From contig CAKTEE010000017.1 in NCBI GenBank assembly GCA_934546985.1, forward strand, positions 1 to 39,637: 39,637 nt of DNA, in the 5' to 3' direction. Below, piece by piece: positions 7,744 through 16,046 of the stretch; positions within the stretch are counted from its first letter, which is position 1, and every line of letters starts with the position of its first letter. The notes under the pieces are model-generated. The model did not search any database and had not been told where the DNA came from. It saw only the letters and a list, made by a program, of their open reading frames with translations. The position numbers were made by a program, and so were the translations under genes. The stretch comes from an uncultured Eubacteriales bacterium (GTDB lineage Bacteria > Bacillota > Clostridia > Oscillospirales > Acutalibacteraceae).

Positions 7744-8637
7744 ATGATTGAAGTCAGCAACGCTTACTCCATAATTATGAATATTTTAAATGAAACCATG
7801 CAAGAAGCCGGATTTGAAAACAAAAAGCCAGCGGGACTGAAAAAAGATGCCCTGCCCGTTTTTACAGAAACCGGAAAATCATATGCAGAATATATGAACA
7901 ATAACGCTACAGTACGCATGGAAATGAATGAAAAATCAAACACATTTACACTCTATATTGCAGATACTGCTAATCCATCTGAAAAAGATTACCGAAGTGT
8001 GTCTACATGGGGTTTTAATCCTCAGCAATGTGAAGAACGAGATGCAGAATCAATCGGTAAAGATTTTATGGAAACGTTACAGGCAAAGTACGCACCGCAC
8101 ATGCAGCATACCTCGGTATCAACCGGTAATATTAAAATGCCGCAAACTGTTTCCAGAGCAAAGGTAAAAAGCGGAGTTGTCGCTTTTGATACCAAAACTC
8201 TTGCAACCCGTTTTGCCGCTATGTTTCCGCAATTCAAGGATGATGTAAGAACAAATGTAGCTGAATATGGGGATTTTTATCCTGAAACGTTCTTTTCTAA
8301 AATTGCCGCCCCTCATGTGATTAAAGTAATTCAAAGCGGCGATACTCATACAATCAAAAAAATGTTAAGTATGTTCCATGAATTATTTGAGGATGGCTCT
8401 TTCGATGTTCAGGGAACCATTGCTGTAACTTTGCTCGGACAAATGAAAAACGATTCCGCTATGATGAATACGGTAGATAAATACCTGCAAGAGCCAATGC
8501 GCACACCTGTGATTGAAGTTAACAAACTGCTTGGTTCAAAATCTGGTGTAAAATACCTGAAAAAATTAGATAACCCTCCTGTTTACAAACCCAAAAAAGA
8601 AAAAAACTACATGAAACCGGAAGGGCCATCTATTTAA
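7744..8637 (+). CDS. Conserved-looking protein of unknown function
   Basis: A 297-aa soluble protein with no signal peptide or membrane segment; I do not recognise the family with confidence. It seems to have two halves: an N-terminal part (1-120) rich in strands and charge, with a YSIIMNILNETMQEAGF helix at the start, and a helical C-terminal part (about 145-270) with FAAMFPQFKDDV, YPETFFSKIAAPHVIK, MLSMFHELFEDGSFDVQGTIAVTLLGQM and VDKYLQEPMRTPVIEVNKLLG. The last 25 residues are proline- and lysine-rich. An AAGGAG site 7 nt before ATG and a strong promoter show it is expressed alone. The long helical half with a central acidic FHELFEDGS loop might bind a partner, but no catalytic motif stands out. 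Confidence 0.85.
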   Translation: MIEVSNAYSIIMNILNETMQEAGFENKKPAGLKKDALPVFTETGKSYAEYMNNNATVRMEMNEKSNTFTLYIADTANPSEKDYRSVSTWGFNPQQCEERDAESIGKDFMETLQAKYAPHMQHTSVSTGNIKMPQTVSRAKVKSGVVAFDTKTLATRFAAMFPQFKDDVRTNVAEYGDFYPETFFSKIAAPHVIKVIQSGDTHTIKKMLSMFHELFEDGSFDVQGTIAVTLLGQMKNDSAMMNTVDKYLQEPMRTPVIEVNKLLGSKSGVKYLKKLDNPPVYKPKKEKNYMKPEGPSI

Positions 8638-8650
8638 ATCATGAATAATC

Positions 8651-8701
8651 CTAATACTTTGAAAGCCTGCTGAAAAAATCAGCAGGCTTTCAAAGTATTA
8701 G
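8651..8701 (+). terminator. Perfect 23-bp hairpin, terminator-like
   Basis: Arms 8651-8673 and 8679-8701 pair perfectly over 23 bp around an AAAAA loop. It sits 13 bp after the stop of the unknown gene, where a terminator belongs, but neither strand has a T-run after the stem, so intrinsic termination is not assured. It may act as an RNA-stability element. Confidence 0.6.
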
Positions 8702-8856
8702 AACACACACATTTGACGTGTGGCTGCTTTTCATCGGAATTTAAGACACAAAAATATCCCTTACTCAATCCAGATTTGAATGTGAAATATAATTGGTGGG
8801 TTTACATATTTATGGTCACTTGTAGAGCTCATCCAGCAAACTATTTTTTGATATAC
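8702..8856. other. Unexplained intergenic stretch
   Basis: About 155 bp downstream of the hairpin and of the tRNA-Pro terminator. It holds a small inverted repeat with a GTGTG arm near 8705-8722 and, on the minus strand, an open run of 23 codons beginning MSSTSDHKYVNPP without a ribosome site. I see no supported gene. Confidence 0.4.
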
Positions 8857-8903
8857 AAAAAACGAGTGTTCCTACAGCCCTTACAATGCCATAAGAACAC
8901 TCG
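8857..8903 (-). terminator. tRNA-Pro terminator
   Basis: On the minus strand CGAGTGTTC (8903-8895) pairs with GAACACTCG (8871-8863) and six T's follow (8862-8857). It begins 4 nt past the tRNA CCA end. Confidence 0.85.
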
Positions 8904-8906
8904 ATA

Positions 8907-8983
8907 TGGTCGAGGCGACGGGATTCGAACACGCGACCTCTGCGTCCCGAACGCAGCGCTCTACCAAACTGAGCCACGCCTCG
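8907..8983 (-). tRNA. tRNA-Pro (anticodon CGG)
   Basis: A 77-nt cloverleaf with acceptor stem CGAGGCG/CGCCTCG, D stem GCTC/GAGC, anticodon stem CTGCG/CGCAG around loop TTCGGGA (anticodon CGG, reading CCG), T loop TTCGAAT and an encoded CCA. The T stem GCGTG/CCCGT contains one T-C mismatch (positions 52 and 62). Confidence 0.95.
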
Positions 8984-8995
8984 ACAACGATATTA

Positions 8996-9024
8996 ATTAT
9001 ACAGGATTATCTTAAAACTGTCAA
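8996..9024 (-). promoter_or_regulatory. Consensus promoter of tRNA-Pro
   Basis: A perfect TTGACA (9019-9024) and a perfect TATAAT (8996-9001) with a 17-bp spacer on the minus strand, 12 bp before the tRNA 5' end. Confidence 0.93.
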
Positions 9025-9042
9025 GAATAAAAATACTTTTTT

Positions 9043-9912
9043 CTATGATTTTTTACGCAATATTTTTTCAAAAAAAGCTTCACTGCTCAATCCGTTGGGA
9101 CGATTAAATCTTCCCAACCCATATAAACATTCGTGGTTACGTGAAATATAATTCAATTTTTCACTGCACGTCAGAGTTGCTTCAAATCCCATTTGTTGAA
9201 GAATTTGAACAGATTCTTTACAATAATAACCATAAGGATAAGTAAATGTATTTGGCATCCAACCAGTTCTTTTAAACAACTCCTGCTGTAATTTTCCAAT
9301 ATCATTATTTAATGCTGTAGTATAATCAGCCAGAGATTCATTTTTTTTAATTCTGCATCCTAAACGTCCATGTTTATTATCGTGCATATTATACGTATGA
9401 TTTTGAATTTCTGTCCATTTACTTTTTGTTAATTCTTCAATTTGCGTCCAGTTCAAATAGGAATAGGAAAGATGATGATCATCCAATTCTGTATAGGTAT
9501 CCGCATATGCCCCTACAATTGACAGTACTGCATAAGATTCATATTTTTCCAAAAGAGGATAAATATATGCATAAAAGCTTTCCTGTCCGTCATCAAAAGT
9601 TATCATAATAGGTTTTTCAGGCAAAGGAGTACCATTTTGTACATAATCAATTAATTGTGTCATATTTATCGTTTGATAACCTTGCTTTTTTAAATACTGT
9701 AAATCTTTTTCAAACTGCGTATCTAAAATCACATATTTTCCTAAATTTTTATTTTTGTGCGCAATTTGGTGATACATGACAATAGGCAGTTCAATACCAT
9801 TACTATTTGCTTTTACAGTCCGTCCCAAAGGAACAAAATTGAAAATCAGCGCAAAACAGCAAAGTAAAGTGATGCCTATAGTTATATACTTTTTTTTCAG
9901 TACAATAAACAT
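9043..9912 (-). CDS. Membrane-anchored polysaccharide deacetylase
   Basis: A 289-aa NodB/CE4-family deacetylase that would remove N-acetyl groups from peptidoglycan or an extracellular amino-sugar polymer. A hydrophobic segment at about residues 10-28 anchors or exports it. Catalytic features are TFDDG (D107-D108), the metal-binding QNHTYNMH (H172, H177) and FTYPYGYY. The HTYxxH spacing and the MYHQIA motif resemble the IcaB/PgaB-like branch. I start it at the ATG at 9912, 8 nt after AGGAG, not at an upstream in-frame TTG. It stands as a single gene between two terminators and the tRNA-Pro promoter. Confidence 0.9.
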   Translation of the reverse strand: MFIVLKKKYITIGITLLCCFALIFNFVPLGRTVKANSNGIELPIVMYHQIAHKNKNLGKYVILDTQFEKDLQYLKKQGYQTINMTQLIDYVQNGTPLPEKPIMITFDDGQESFYAYIYPLLEKYESYAVLSIVGAYADTYTELDDHHLSYSYLNWTQIEELTKSKWTEIQNHTYNMHDNKHGRLGCRIKKNESLADYTTALNNDIGKLQQELFKRTGWMPNTFTYPYGYYCKESVQILQQMGFEATLTCSEKLNYISRNHECLYGLGRFNRPNGLSSEAFFEKILRKKS

Positions 9913-9990
9913 TTGCAAAACTCCTGATTCTGCTTTTTATAATATAAGTATGCTAAAATATACAGAAATAGAAGTAAACAAATATAGAGA

Positions 9991-10037
9991 AAAAATACCT
10001 TGCCATATATCAAAACAACATGTAGCAAGGTCTTTTT
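9991..10037. terminator. Terminator after the DUF368 gene
   Basis: Arms ACCTTGC (9997-10003) and GCAAGGT (10025-10031) pair across a 21-nt loop, with T-runs on both sides. On the minus strand it ends the DUF368 transcript before the deacetylase. Confidence 0.75.
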
Positions 10038-10065
10038 TATTTTTTGCTAAGATTCCATGAATTTC

Positions 10066-10902
10066 TTAACTTTTCGTTTGCTGAAATTTATCAGATGTAA
10101 AAAACAGTGAAACTGCAATTCCAATAATTAAAGTTACAATGGCTGCAACACCTTGTGCTGACATTAAATGAAACCCGGAACGATTATAGATAGAAATAGT
10201 AGAACCTGCAACTAAACCGAGAATTGCAAAAAAAGTAGCTTGCGGATATTTTTTCAAACTAAAATCAATGGCTTTTGAACCAAAGAGAATTCCCAGAATG
10301 ATACCAATACCAACCGGTAACAGCATCAAAATATCCAATTTGGTTACTGCATTTATTACAGAATCATAAATACCAAAAATAACCATAATCATGGAACCAC
10401 TGATTCCAGGTAAAATCAAACAAATTGCCGCCAGAAAACCGATTACCATAAATCGAAAAAATGTCCCCACATCCATCGCAGTAATCAACACAGCATCTGA
10501 ACCGGATGACATAGAAAAAAATGCCAGCAATATCATAATTACAAAAGTAATTACAAAAGGAATCATATTTAAAATTTTAAATTTTCCCGCAGCTGCCCGT
10601 TTAGTCAGCATTGGAATAATACCAATAACCAACCCCAAAAAAAGAAAATTAACTGCCATTGGGTAATTTTCCAGCAAAAATTTTATAATGTGACTAAATC
10701 CTAAAATACTAACACCCATGCCAAGAAGGAGCGGGATTAAAAATTTTAAATTCTCTTTTATATTTTTGGTTAAATGACTGATTGTCCCAATCAACTCATC
10801 ATAAATTCCCATTAATACTGCTAACGTACCGCCGCTGACCCCAGGTATTATTTCTGCAATACCGATTACTGCACCAGCTAAAACATTTCTTATGTACTTC
10901 AT
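10066..10902 (-). CDS. DUF368 undecaprenyl-phosphate translocase family protein
   Basis: A 278-aa polytopic membrane protein with about eight hydrophobic segments. It carries the DUF368 hallmarks: IGIAEIIPGVSGGTLAVLMG near the N-terminus and a second, inverted copy ICLILPGISGSMIMVIFGIYD in the middle. Members of this family (PopT) have been shown to flip undecaprenyl phosphate back to the cytosolic face for reuse in wall synthesis; specificity here is inferred from the family. The ATG at 10902 is chosen because AAGGAG lies 9 nt upstream; the longer frame adds an unrelated N-terminus. Confidence 0.9.
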   Translation of the reverse strand: MKYIRNVLAGAVIGIAEIIPGVSGGTLAVLMGIYDELIGTISHLTKNIKENLKFLIPLLLGMGVSILGFSHIIKFLLENYPMAVNFLFLGLVIGIIPMLTKRAAAGKFKILNMIPFVITFVIMILLAFFSMSSGSDAVLITAMDVGTFFRFMVIGFLAAICLILPGISGSMIMVIFGIYDSVINAVTKLDILMLLPVGIGIILGILFGSKAIDFSLKKYPQATFFAILGLVAGSTISIYNRSGFHLMSAQGVAAIVTLIIGIAVSLFFTSDKFQQTKS

Positions 10903-11023
10903 GTAAAAACTCTCCTTATTTATCAACGGTTTTAAAATCCTGAAATTAAACCTTATGCTATGCATTTCCATTTCAGATTTATTTGCAAAAATAAAATGTA
11001 TATATCAGGAATAGAGTAAACAG

Positions 11024-11053
11024 AAAAATGGAATGGAAATGCCTTCCATCCCA
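11024..11053 (-). terminator. Terminator of the his operon
   Basis: On the minus strand GGATGGAA pairs with TTCCATTCC (one bulged base) and is followed by ATTTTT. It lies just past the hisE stop. Confidence 0.7.
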
Positions 11054-11059
11054 TAACTG

Positions 11060-11386
11060 TTAAGAATTTTTATCTACCTGATGAAATTGTTTGAGATTTC
11101 CTGTTTTTTGTGCACGAGTCTCAAGTTCCGCATCAATTTCCTCTAAAGAAATTCCTTGCTGTACCATTAAAACAAAAATATGATAAAATAAATCACTGAT
11201 TTCATAAACGGTATCCTGATTCACACCGTTTTTGGCCGCAATAATCGTTTCGGCACTTTCTTCGCCAACTTTTTTCAGTATCTTATCTAACCCTTTTTCA
11301 AATAAATAATTTGTGTAGGAACCCTCCTGCGGGTTATCACGCCTGTCAACAATAGTAGCGTACAAATTTCTTAATGTATCCTGCAT
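11060..11386 (-). CDS. hisE: Phosphoribosyl-ATP pyrophosphatase
   Basis: Second step of histidine synthesis: hydrolyses phosphoribosyl-ATP to phosphoribosyl-AMP. The 108-aa protein is a typical all-alpha MazG-like HisE with GSYTNYLFEKGLDKILKKVG followed by the metal-binding EESAE and EISDLFYH motifs. The ATG at 11386 has GGGAGG 7 nt upstream; the longer frame reads back through hisI. It is the last gene of the operon, 1 nt after the hisI stop. HisI and HisE are separate proteins here, not the fused HisIE of many bacteria. Confidence 0.95.
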   Translation of the reverse strand: MQDTLRNLYATIVDRRDNPQEGSYTNYLFEKGLDKILKKVGEESAETIIAAKNGVNQDTVYEISDLFYHIFVLMVQQGISLEEIDAELETRAQKTGNLKQFHQVDKNS

Positions 11387-11387
11387 T

Positions 11388-11711
11388 TTAAGCCCTCCCA
11401 ATTTCTCTGTAAAAACATGAATGATTGCCGGTATGACAAGCCGCGCCTGTTTGTTCCACACGTAAAAGCAATGTGTCATCGTCACAATCAGTGAATATTT
11501 TTATCACCTTTTGAAGGTGACCTGAGGTAGCGCCTTTATTCCACAACTCTTTCCTTGACCTGCTCCAAAACCAAGTATATCCAGTCTCCAGCGTTTTTTG
11601 CAGAGATTCCCGATTCATATAGGCAAGCATCAAAATCTCGCCGGTACTATCCTCCTGCACAACAGCAGGAATCAGATCTCCCTTGAGAAAAAAACGTTCT
11701 AAATCCGGCAT
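11388..11711 (-). CDS. hisI: Phosphoribosyl-AMP cyclohydrolase
   Basis: Third step of histidine synthesis: opens the purine ring of phosphoribosyl-AMP. The 107-aa protein has TWFWSRSRKELWNKGATSGH and the zinc/magnesium-binding segment DCDDDTLLLRVEQTG followed by ACHTGNHSCF. The ATG at 11711 overlaps the hisA stop (TAATG) and has GGAGG 7 nt upstream. Confidence 0.95.
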   Translation of the reverse strand: MPDLERFFLKGDLIPAVVQEDSTGEILMLAYMNRESLQKTLETGYTWFWSRSRKELWNKGATSGHLQKVIKIFTDCDDDTLLLRVEQTGAACHTGNHSCFYREIGRA

Positions 11712-12442
11712 TACAACACCTCCGCAGTACATGTACAGGTCTGAATCGCCTGTGCAAGGTTCAGTGTACCTTTATAAATGGATTTTCCGCAAATTGCACC
11801 GTAAAGCTTATCTTCATGCAATCTTTGAATATCATTTATATTACTGATTCCTCCGCTGGCAATTACGTCACACTGTACCGCGCCGTTTAAAGCATTTAAT
11901 TGGGCATGATTAGGACCGGACAATGTACCATCTCTGAGAATGTCTGTAAATATAATACACTTTACGCCGGCATCTTCCATTCGCCTCGCTAATTCAATAT
12001 AATCAACAGAAGAATCCTGAACCCAACCTTCAGCGGCAACCTTTCCATCACGTGCATCAATCCCAACTGCAATGCGTGCACCATATTCCTTTACAGCTTC
12101 CCGAACAAACTGAGGATCTTTGAGTGCAATTGAACCTAAAATAACACGTTCAATACCGTGGTTTAAATAGTACTGCACATCCTGCATTGTGCGGATTCCT
12201 CCGCCAACCTCCGTTTTCAGTCCGCTTTCACCGGCAACTGTAACAAAGATATCCGTATTTATCCGTTCACCGGCAACGGCACCATCTAAATCTACCATAT
12301 GAATCCATTCAGCGCCAGCATTCCTGAATGCCAACGCAGTTTCAACAGGATCTTCGGCAACCTTCTCTGCTGTATCCATATCCCCTTTAAATAACCGAAC
12401 ACAGGTCCCGCCTTTAATATCAATTGCAGGCAATATAATCAT
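11711..12442 (-). CDS. hisA: ProFAR isomerase
   Basis: Fourth step of histidine synthesis: the ring-opening isomerisation of ProFAR to PRFAR, done by a (beta/alpha)8 barrel. The 243-aa protein starts MIILPAIDIKGG (catalytic D8), has VGGGIRTMQDV, TDILRDGTLSGPN (second catalytic Asp) and ASGGISNINDI. The sister barrel HisF, which normally follows it, is not encoded next to it. GGAGG lies 7 nt before ATG. The 47-bp gap to hisB is where hisH would normally sit. Confidence 0.96.
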   Translation of the reverse strand: MIILPAIDIKGGTCVRLFKGDMDTAEKVAEDPVETALAFRNAGAEWIHMVDLDGAVAGERINTDIFVTVAGESGLKTEVGGGIRTMQDVQYYLNHGIERVILGSIALKDPQFVREAVKEYGARIAVGIDARDGKVAAEGWVQDSSVDYIELARRMEDAGVKCIIFTDILRDGTLSGPNHAQLNALNGAVQCDVIASGGISNINDIQRLHEDKLYGAICGKSIYKGTLNLAQAIQTCTCTAEVL

Positions 12443-12489
12443 AAATATACCTCCAGTAAATTACGCCGGATTTATTTTATTATGCTTAA

Positions 12490-13065
12490 TTACAAAACGC
12501 CTTTTGTAGATAAAATGCCTCTTTGTGCCGGTGCAACAGCGACACACAGCGCATGTGCCGCCGCTTTGAAAAGCGCTTCAATTTCATGGTGAGAATTAGA
12601 GCCATATAAAACTTTCATATGAAGAGTAATTCCCGCATGATATGCGAAAGCCCTGAAAAATTCCTGCGTCATGCATGTATCAAAACTGCCAACGCGTTCC
12701 TGCGGGAAAACAGCATCAAATACTAGATAAGGCCTCCCGCTGATATCTGCACAAGCAAAAGCAAGGCTTTCATCCATCGGAACATAAAAAGAACCATAAC
12801 GTGCAATACCTGATTTATCGCCAAGCGCTTTGGCAAATGCTTGTCCTAATACAATCCCTGCATCTTCCACCGTATGGTGGCAATCCACCTCTAAATCTCC
12901 AGCTACTGATAGTTTTAATCCAAAACCTCCATGCATGGCAAATGCGCCAAGCATATGATCAAAGAAGCCGATTCCCGTTTGAATATCACACTCTCCCCCA
13001 TCAAGATTTAAAGAAAGTGCAATATTTGTTTCTTTGGTTTTTCTTTTAACATCTGCTTGTCTCAT
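12490..13065 (-). CDS. hisB: Imidazoleglycerol-phosphate dehydratase
   Basis: Dehydrates imidazoleglycerol phosphate to imidazoleacetol phosphate. The 191-aa monofunctional protein has both metal-binding histidine clusters, FFDHMLGAFAMHGG with DCHHTVEDAGI and a second set in FRAFAYHAGITLHM and GSNSHHEIEALFKA. There is no fused histidinol phosphatase domain, and no phosphatase gene is seen in the operon. The ATG at 13065 has GGAGG 6 nt upstream and follows the hisC stop by one base. Confidence 0.96.
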   Translation of the reverse strand: MRQADVKRKTKETNIALSLNLDGGECDIQTGIGFFDHMLGAFAMHGGFGLKLSVAGDLEVDCHHTVEDAGIVLGQAFAKALGDKSGIARYGSFYVPMDESLAFACADISGRPYLVFDAVFPQERVGSFDTCMTQEFFRAFAYHAGITLHMKVLYGSNSHHEIEALFKAAAHALCVAVAPAQRGILSTKGVL

Positions 13066-13066
13066 C

Positions 13067-14128
13067 TTATGCCTCCATATCCATAAAAGAATGAATACCT
13101 GCAATAACCGACCTATTTTCTTCTGGAGTTCCAGCTGTGATTCTCAGATAATCACCCATATGGCGCACAACAACCCCTTTTTGCTTCAGAAATTCAAAGA
13201 GACCTTTTGCATCATTAAACCATGCAAATATAAAATTTGTTACTGTATCTGTCACATGAATGCAGGAAGGATATATTGCTTCCAATTTTTTCATTTCCTG
13301 AAACAAAACATCCCGTGAGGCTAAAATTTGAGATAACGCATCTTTCAAATATTGCGGATGTTCAAATATAACCGTTGCCATTGCCTGACTGACGCTGTTG
13401 ACATTATACGGAGACTTCACTGCCCGCAGTGCATTTGTCAGTTTTTGATTAGCAACCGCGAAGCCAACCCGCAGTGCCGCTAAACCCACTGCTTTGGAAC
13501 AAGTACGCAATATGATAAGATTATCATATTTTTGCACATCATGCAACAGAGATTCTGACCAAAAATCCATATATGCTTCATCTAATACAACTAATGCACT
13601 GGTATGGACAAGTAATTTTTGAATTTCCTGCGCAGTAACACCAACTGACGTTGGATTACATGGATTGGAAAAAATAACCAGTTTGATATTTTCTTGTCGG
13701 ATACAAGCAAGCATTTCCTCAATATCAATACGGAAATTTTCATTTTTCATAATGACATGATTTGGGCATTCTGCGATACTGGTATAAAAACGGTACATCG
13801 AAAAATCCGGTTCTACCGTCAGAATTTTAGCCCCTTTCATGGGAAAAGCTGACATAATCACAGAAATCAATTCATCAGAACCATTGCCTGCGGTAACGAA
13901 ATCCGAAGGTATCCCATAATAAGAGGCAAATGCCTGACAAAGTTTTTCAGCATATGGATCGGGGTATCGGTTGAATGCTGCTTCCACTGCCGCTTTCCCC
14001 ATCAGCTCCAGAAGCTCTTTGGGCGGATGAACAAAAGATTCATTAGCATCCAGCCGAATCGGATAATCTCCGCTGATAGGCTCATACGGAACCAGATTTG
14101 CAAGCTTTTCATTCAGTTGATATGCCAC
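13067..14128 (-). CDS. hisC: Histidinol-phosphate aminotransferase
   Basis: PLP-dependent transaminase that makes histidinol phosphate, and can also serve aromatic amino acids in some bacteria. The 353-aa fold-type I protein has GNGSDELISV, SNPCNPTSVGVT, VLDEAYMDF and the PLP lysine in RTCSKAVGLAALRVGF. It starts with GTG, with GAGG 8 nt upstream, 2 nt after the hisD stop. Confidence 0.96.
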   Translation of the reverse strand: MAYQLNEKLANLVPYEPISGDYPIRLDANESFVHPPKELLELMGKAAVEAAFNRYPDPYAEKLCQAFASYYGIPSDFVTAGNGSDELISVIMSAFPMKGAKILTVEPDFSMYRFYTSIAECPNHVIMKNENFRIDIEEMLACIRQENIKLVIFSNPCNPTSVGVTAQEIQKLLVHTSALVVLDEAYMDFWSESLLHDVQKYDNLIILRTCSKAVGLAALRVGFAVANQKLTNALRAVKSPYNVNSVSQAMATVIFEHPQYLKDALSQILASRDVLFQEMKKLEAIYPSCIHVTDTVTNFIFAWFNDAKGLFEFLKQKGVVVRHMGDYLRITAGTPEENRSVIAGIHSFMDMEA

Positions 14129-14130
14129 AG

Positions 14131-15414
14131 CTAAAACCTCACTTTAATAGAATTGGCGTGTGCTGTCAGACCTTCTGTTTCAGCAAGTTTAATAATATCA
14201 TCTTTCGCATCTTTTAAAGCAGACTGTGTATAGTATATAAAACTGGATTTCTTTACAAAACTATCTACCGATAATGGTGAAAAGAAACGAGCAGTACCAC
14301 TAGTCGGCAATACATGATTAGGTCCTGCAAAATAATCTCCTAATGGTTCAGGAGAATATTCGCCAAGAAATACACTCCCGGCATTATCAATTTGTCCAAT
14401 ATATTCCATTGGATTTCTTGCCGCAATTTCCAAATGTTCAGGCGCCAACTCATTTGCAAATGCAACCGCTTCACTCATATCGCGGCAAACAATAACTGCA
14501 CCATAATCGTTCAAGGAACGTTCAATAATATCTTGACGGGAAAGTTCCTGCATTTGTTTTTCTATCTCTGCTATTGTATTTACAGCAACCTGTTCACTGG
14601 TCGTCAGCAAAATAGAAGAAGCCAGTACATCATGCTCTGCCTGCGACATCATATCTGCGGCAAGATATTTGGGATTTGCAGTATCATCCGCGACAATTAA
14701 AATCTCACTCGGTCCTGCTACCATATCTATATCAACAACGCCGTAAAGCAATCGCTTTGCTGTTGCAACATAAATATTCCCCGGTCCAACAATTTTATCC
14801 ACTTTTGGTATTGATTGCGTACCATAAGCCAAAGCGGCAACCGCCTGTGCTCCGCCGACCAGAAATACCCTATCTACACCTGCAATAGCAGCGGCAGCAA
14901 GGATATCCGGGTTTGCTTTTCCGTTTTTTGCTGGTGGAGTTACCATAATAATTTCTTTTACTCCAGCAATTTTAGCTGGAACTGCATTCATCAAAACTGA
15001 AGATGGATAAGCGGCTGTCCCGCCCGGAACATAAATGCCAACACGGCTGAGACCGCGTATACGCTGCCCCATAATAACGCCGTTTTCTTCGGTGGTCAGC
15101 CAGCTTTGCTGTTTTTGACGAATATGAAAATCCTCAATGTTTTTAGCGGCACGTTTTAATCCGGAAATAAAATCAGTATCGCATAGTGTTAAAGAATCCT
15201 GAATTTCTTCTTTTGAGATTTCTATACAGTCAGGTACCTTACCATCGAACTTCTGAGTATATTCTTCAACGGCTTTGTCTCCGTTTTGTTTCACCTGCTC
15301 AATAATCTCGCTGACCGCAGCTGTTACCTTTCGGTCAACCTCACCGCTTCTGTCTTTTAGCTGAGCAATCAGTTTTTTTTCTGAAATACCGTCTGTTTTT
15401 ACGACACTGAGCAT
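14131..15414 (-). CDS. hisD: Histidinol dehydrogenase
   Basis: Zinc enzyme that oxidises histidinol twice with NAD to give histidine. The 427-aa protein contains YVPGGTAAYPSSVLM, KIVGPGNIYVATAK, DMVAGPSEILIVAD, SQAEHDVLAS (catalytic His region) and FAGPNHVLPTSGTARF. The ATG lies inside the end of hisG (16-nt overlap) with GGGAGG 10 nt upstream. Confidence 0.97.
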   Translation of the reverse strand: MLSVVKTDGISEKKLIAQLKDRSGEVDRKVTAAVSEIIEQVKQNGDKAVEEYTQKFDGKVPDCIEISKEEIQDSLTLCDTDFISGLKRAAKNIEDFHIRQKQQSWLTTEENGVIMGQRIRGLSRVGIYVPGGTAAYPSSVLMNAVPAKIAGVKEIIMVTPPAKNGKANPDILAAAAIAGVDRVFLVGGAQAVAALAYGTQSIPKVDKIVGPGNIYVATAKRLLYGVVDIDMVAGPSEILIVADDTANPKYLAADMMSQAEHDVLASSILLTTSEQVAVNTIAEIEKQMQELSRQDIIERSLNDYGAVIVCRDMSEAVAFANELAPEHLEIAARNPMEYIGQIDNAGSVFLGEYSPEPLGDYFAGPNHVLPTSGTARFFSPLSVDSFVKKSSFIYYTQSALKDAKDDIIKLAETEGLTAHANSIKVRF

Positions 15415-16046
15415 GTTTGCAACGCCTCCCTTGCCTTTTCGATTTCCATAAGGAAATTTTCAATTTCCTGTTTCCGAAGCTTCATGCTTGCCATATTAAC
15501 GATCACACGCGCAGAAATCGGAAAAATTTCTTCAATAACTTCCAGCCCATTTTCCCTTAATGTGCTTCCTGTTTCTACAATATCCACAATTGCATCAGCC
15601 ACATCCAGCAGAGGAGCAAGTTCCACAGAACCTTCAATTTTTATAATTTCAACATCCATGTTTTTGCTTTCAAAATAAGCGCGGGCAACATTAGGATATT
15701 TGCTGGCAATTCGTTTTACATTATAACCGCCAAAAAAATCCTTACCTTTAGGACCCGCAAGTGCAAAACGACATTTGCCGATATTTAAATCCAACACTTC
15801 ATAAAAGCTATGTCCATTTTCAACTATAGTATCTTTACCAACCACGCCGATATCACAAGCGCCAAGTTCCACATAAGTGATAACATCCGCCGCTTTTGCA
15901 AGAACAGCTTCATAATCTCCTACAGGCAGAATCAGCCGTCGGCCTTTCTCTTCTAAATTAATACAATCAAGCCCCATTTGTTTGAAAAGCTTTACAGATT
16001 CCTTTTCAAGGCGCCCTTTCGTGAGTGCAATTCTAATTGGTCTCAT
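15399..16046 (-). CDS. hisG: ATP phosphoribosyltransferase, short catalytic subunit
   Basis: First committed step of histidine synthesis: joins ATP and PRPP. At 215 aa it is the short form, lacking the C-terminal regulatory domain, so it needs HisZ to work and to sense histidine. Motifs are IALTKGRLEKE near the start, ELGACDIGVVGKDT, and the PRPP loop DIVETGSTLRENGL. It overlaps hisZ by 14 nt and has GGAGG 7 nt before ATG. Confidence 0.96.
   Translation of the reverse strand: MRPIRIALTKGRLEKESVKLFKQMGLDCINLEEKGRRLILPVGDYEAVLAKAADVITYVELGACDIGVVGKDTIVENGHSFYEVLDLNIGKCRFALAGPKGKDFFGGYNVKRIASKYPNVARAYFESKNMDVEIIKIEGSVELAPLLDVADAIVDIVETGSTLRENGLEVIEEIFPISARVIVNMASMKLRKQEIENFLMEIEKAREALQTCSVS

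Noticed and set aside
8713..9151. Plus-strand open frames across tRNA-Pro
   Set aside because: They cross the tRNA and its terminator; the GFEHATSASRT-type reading is the usual false product of a tRNA complement.
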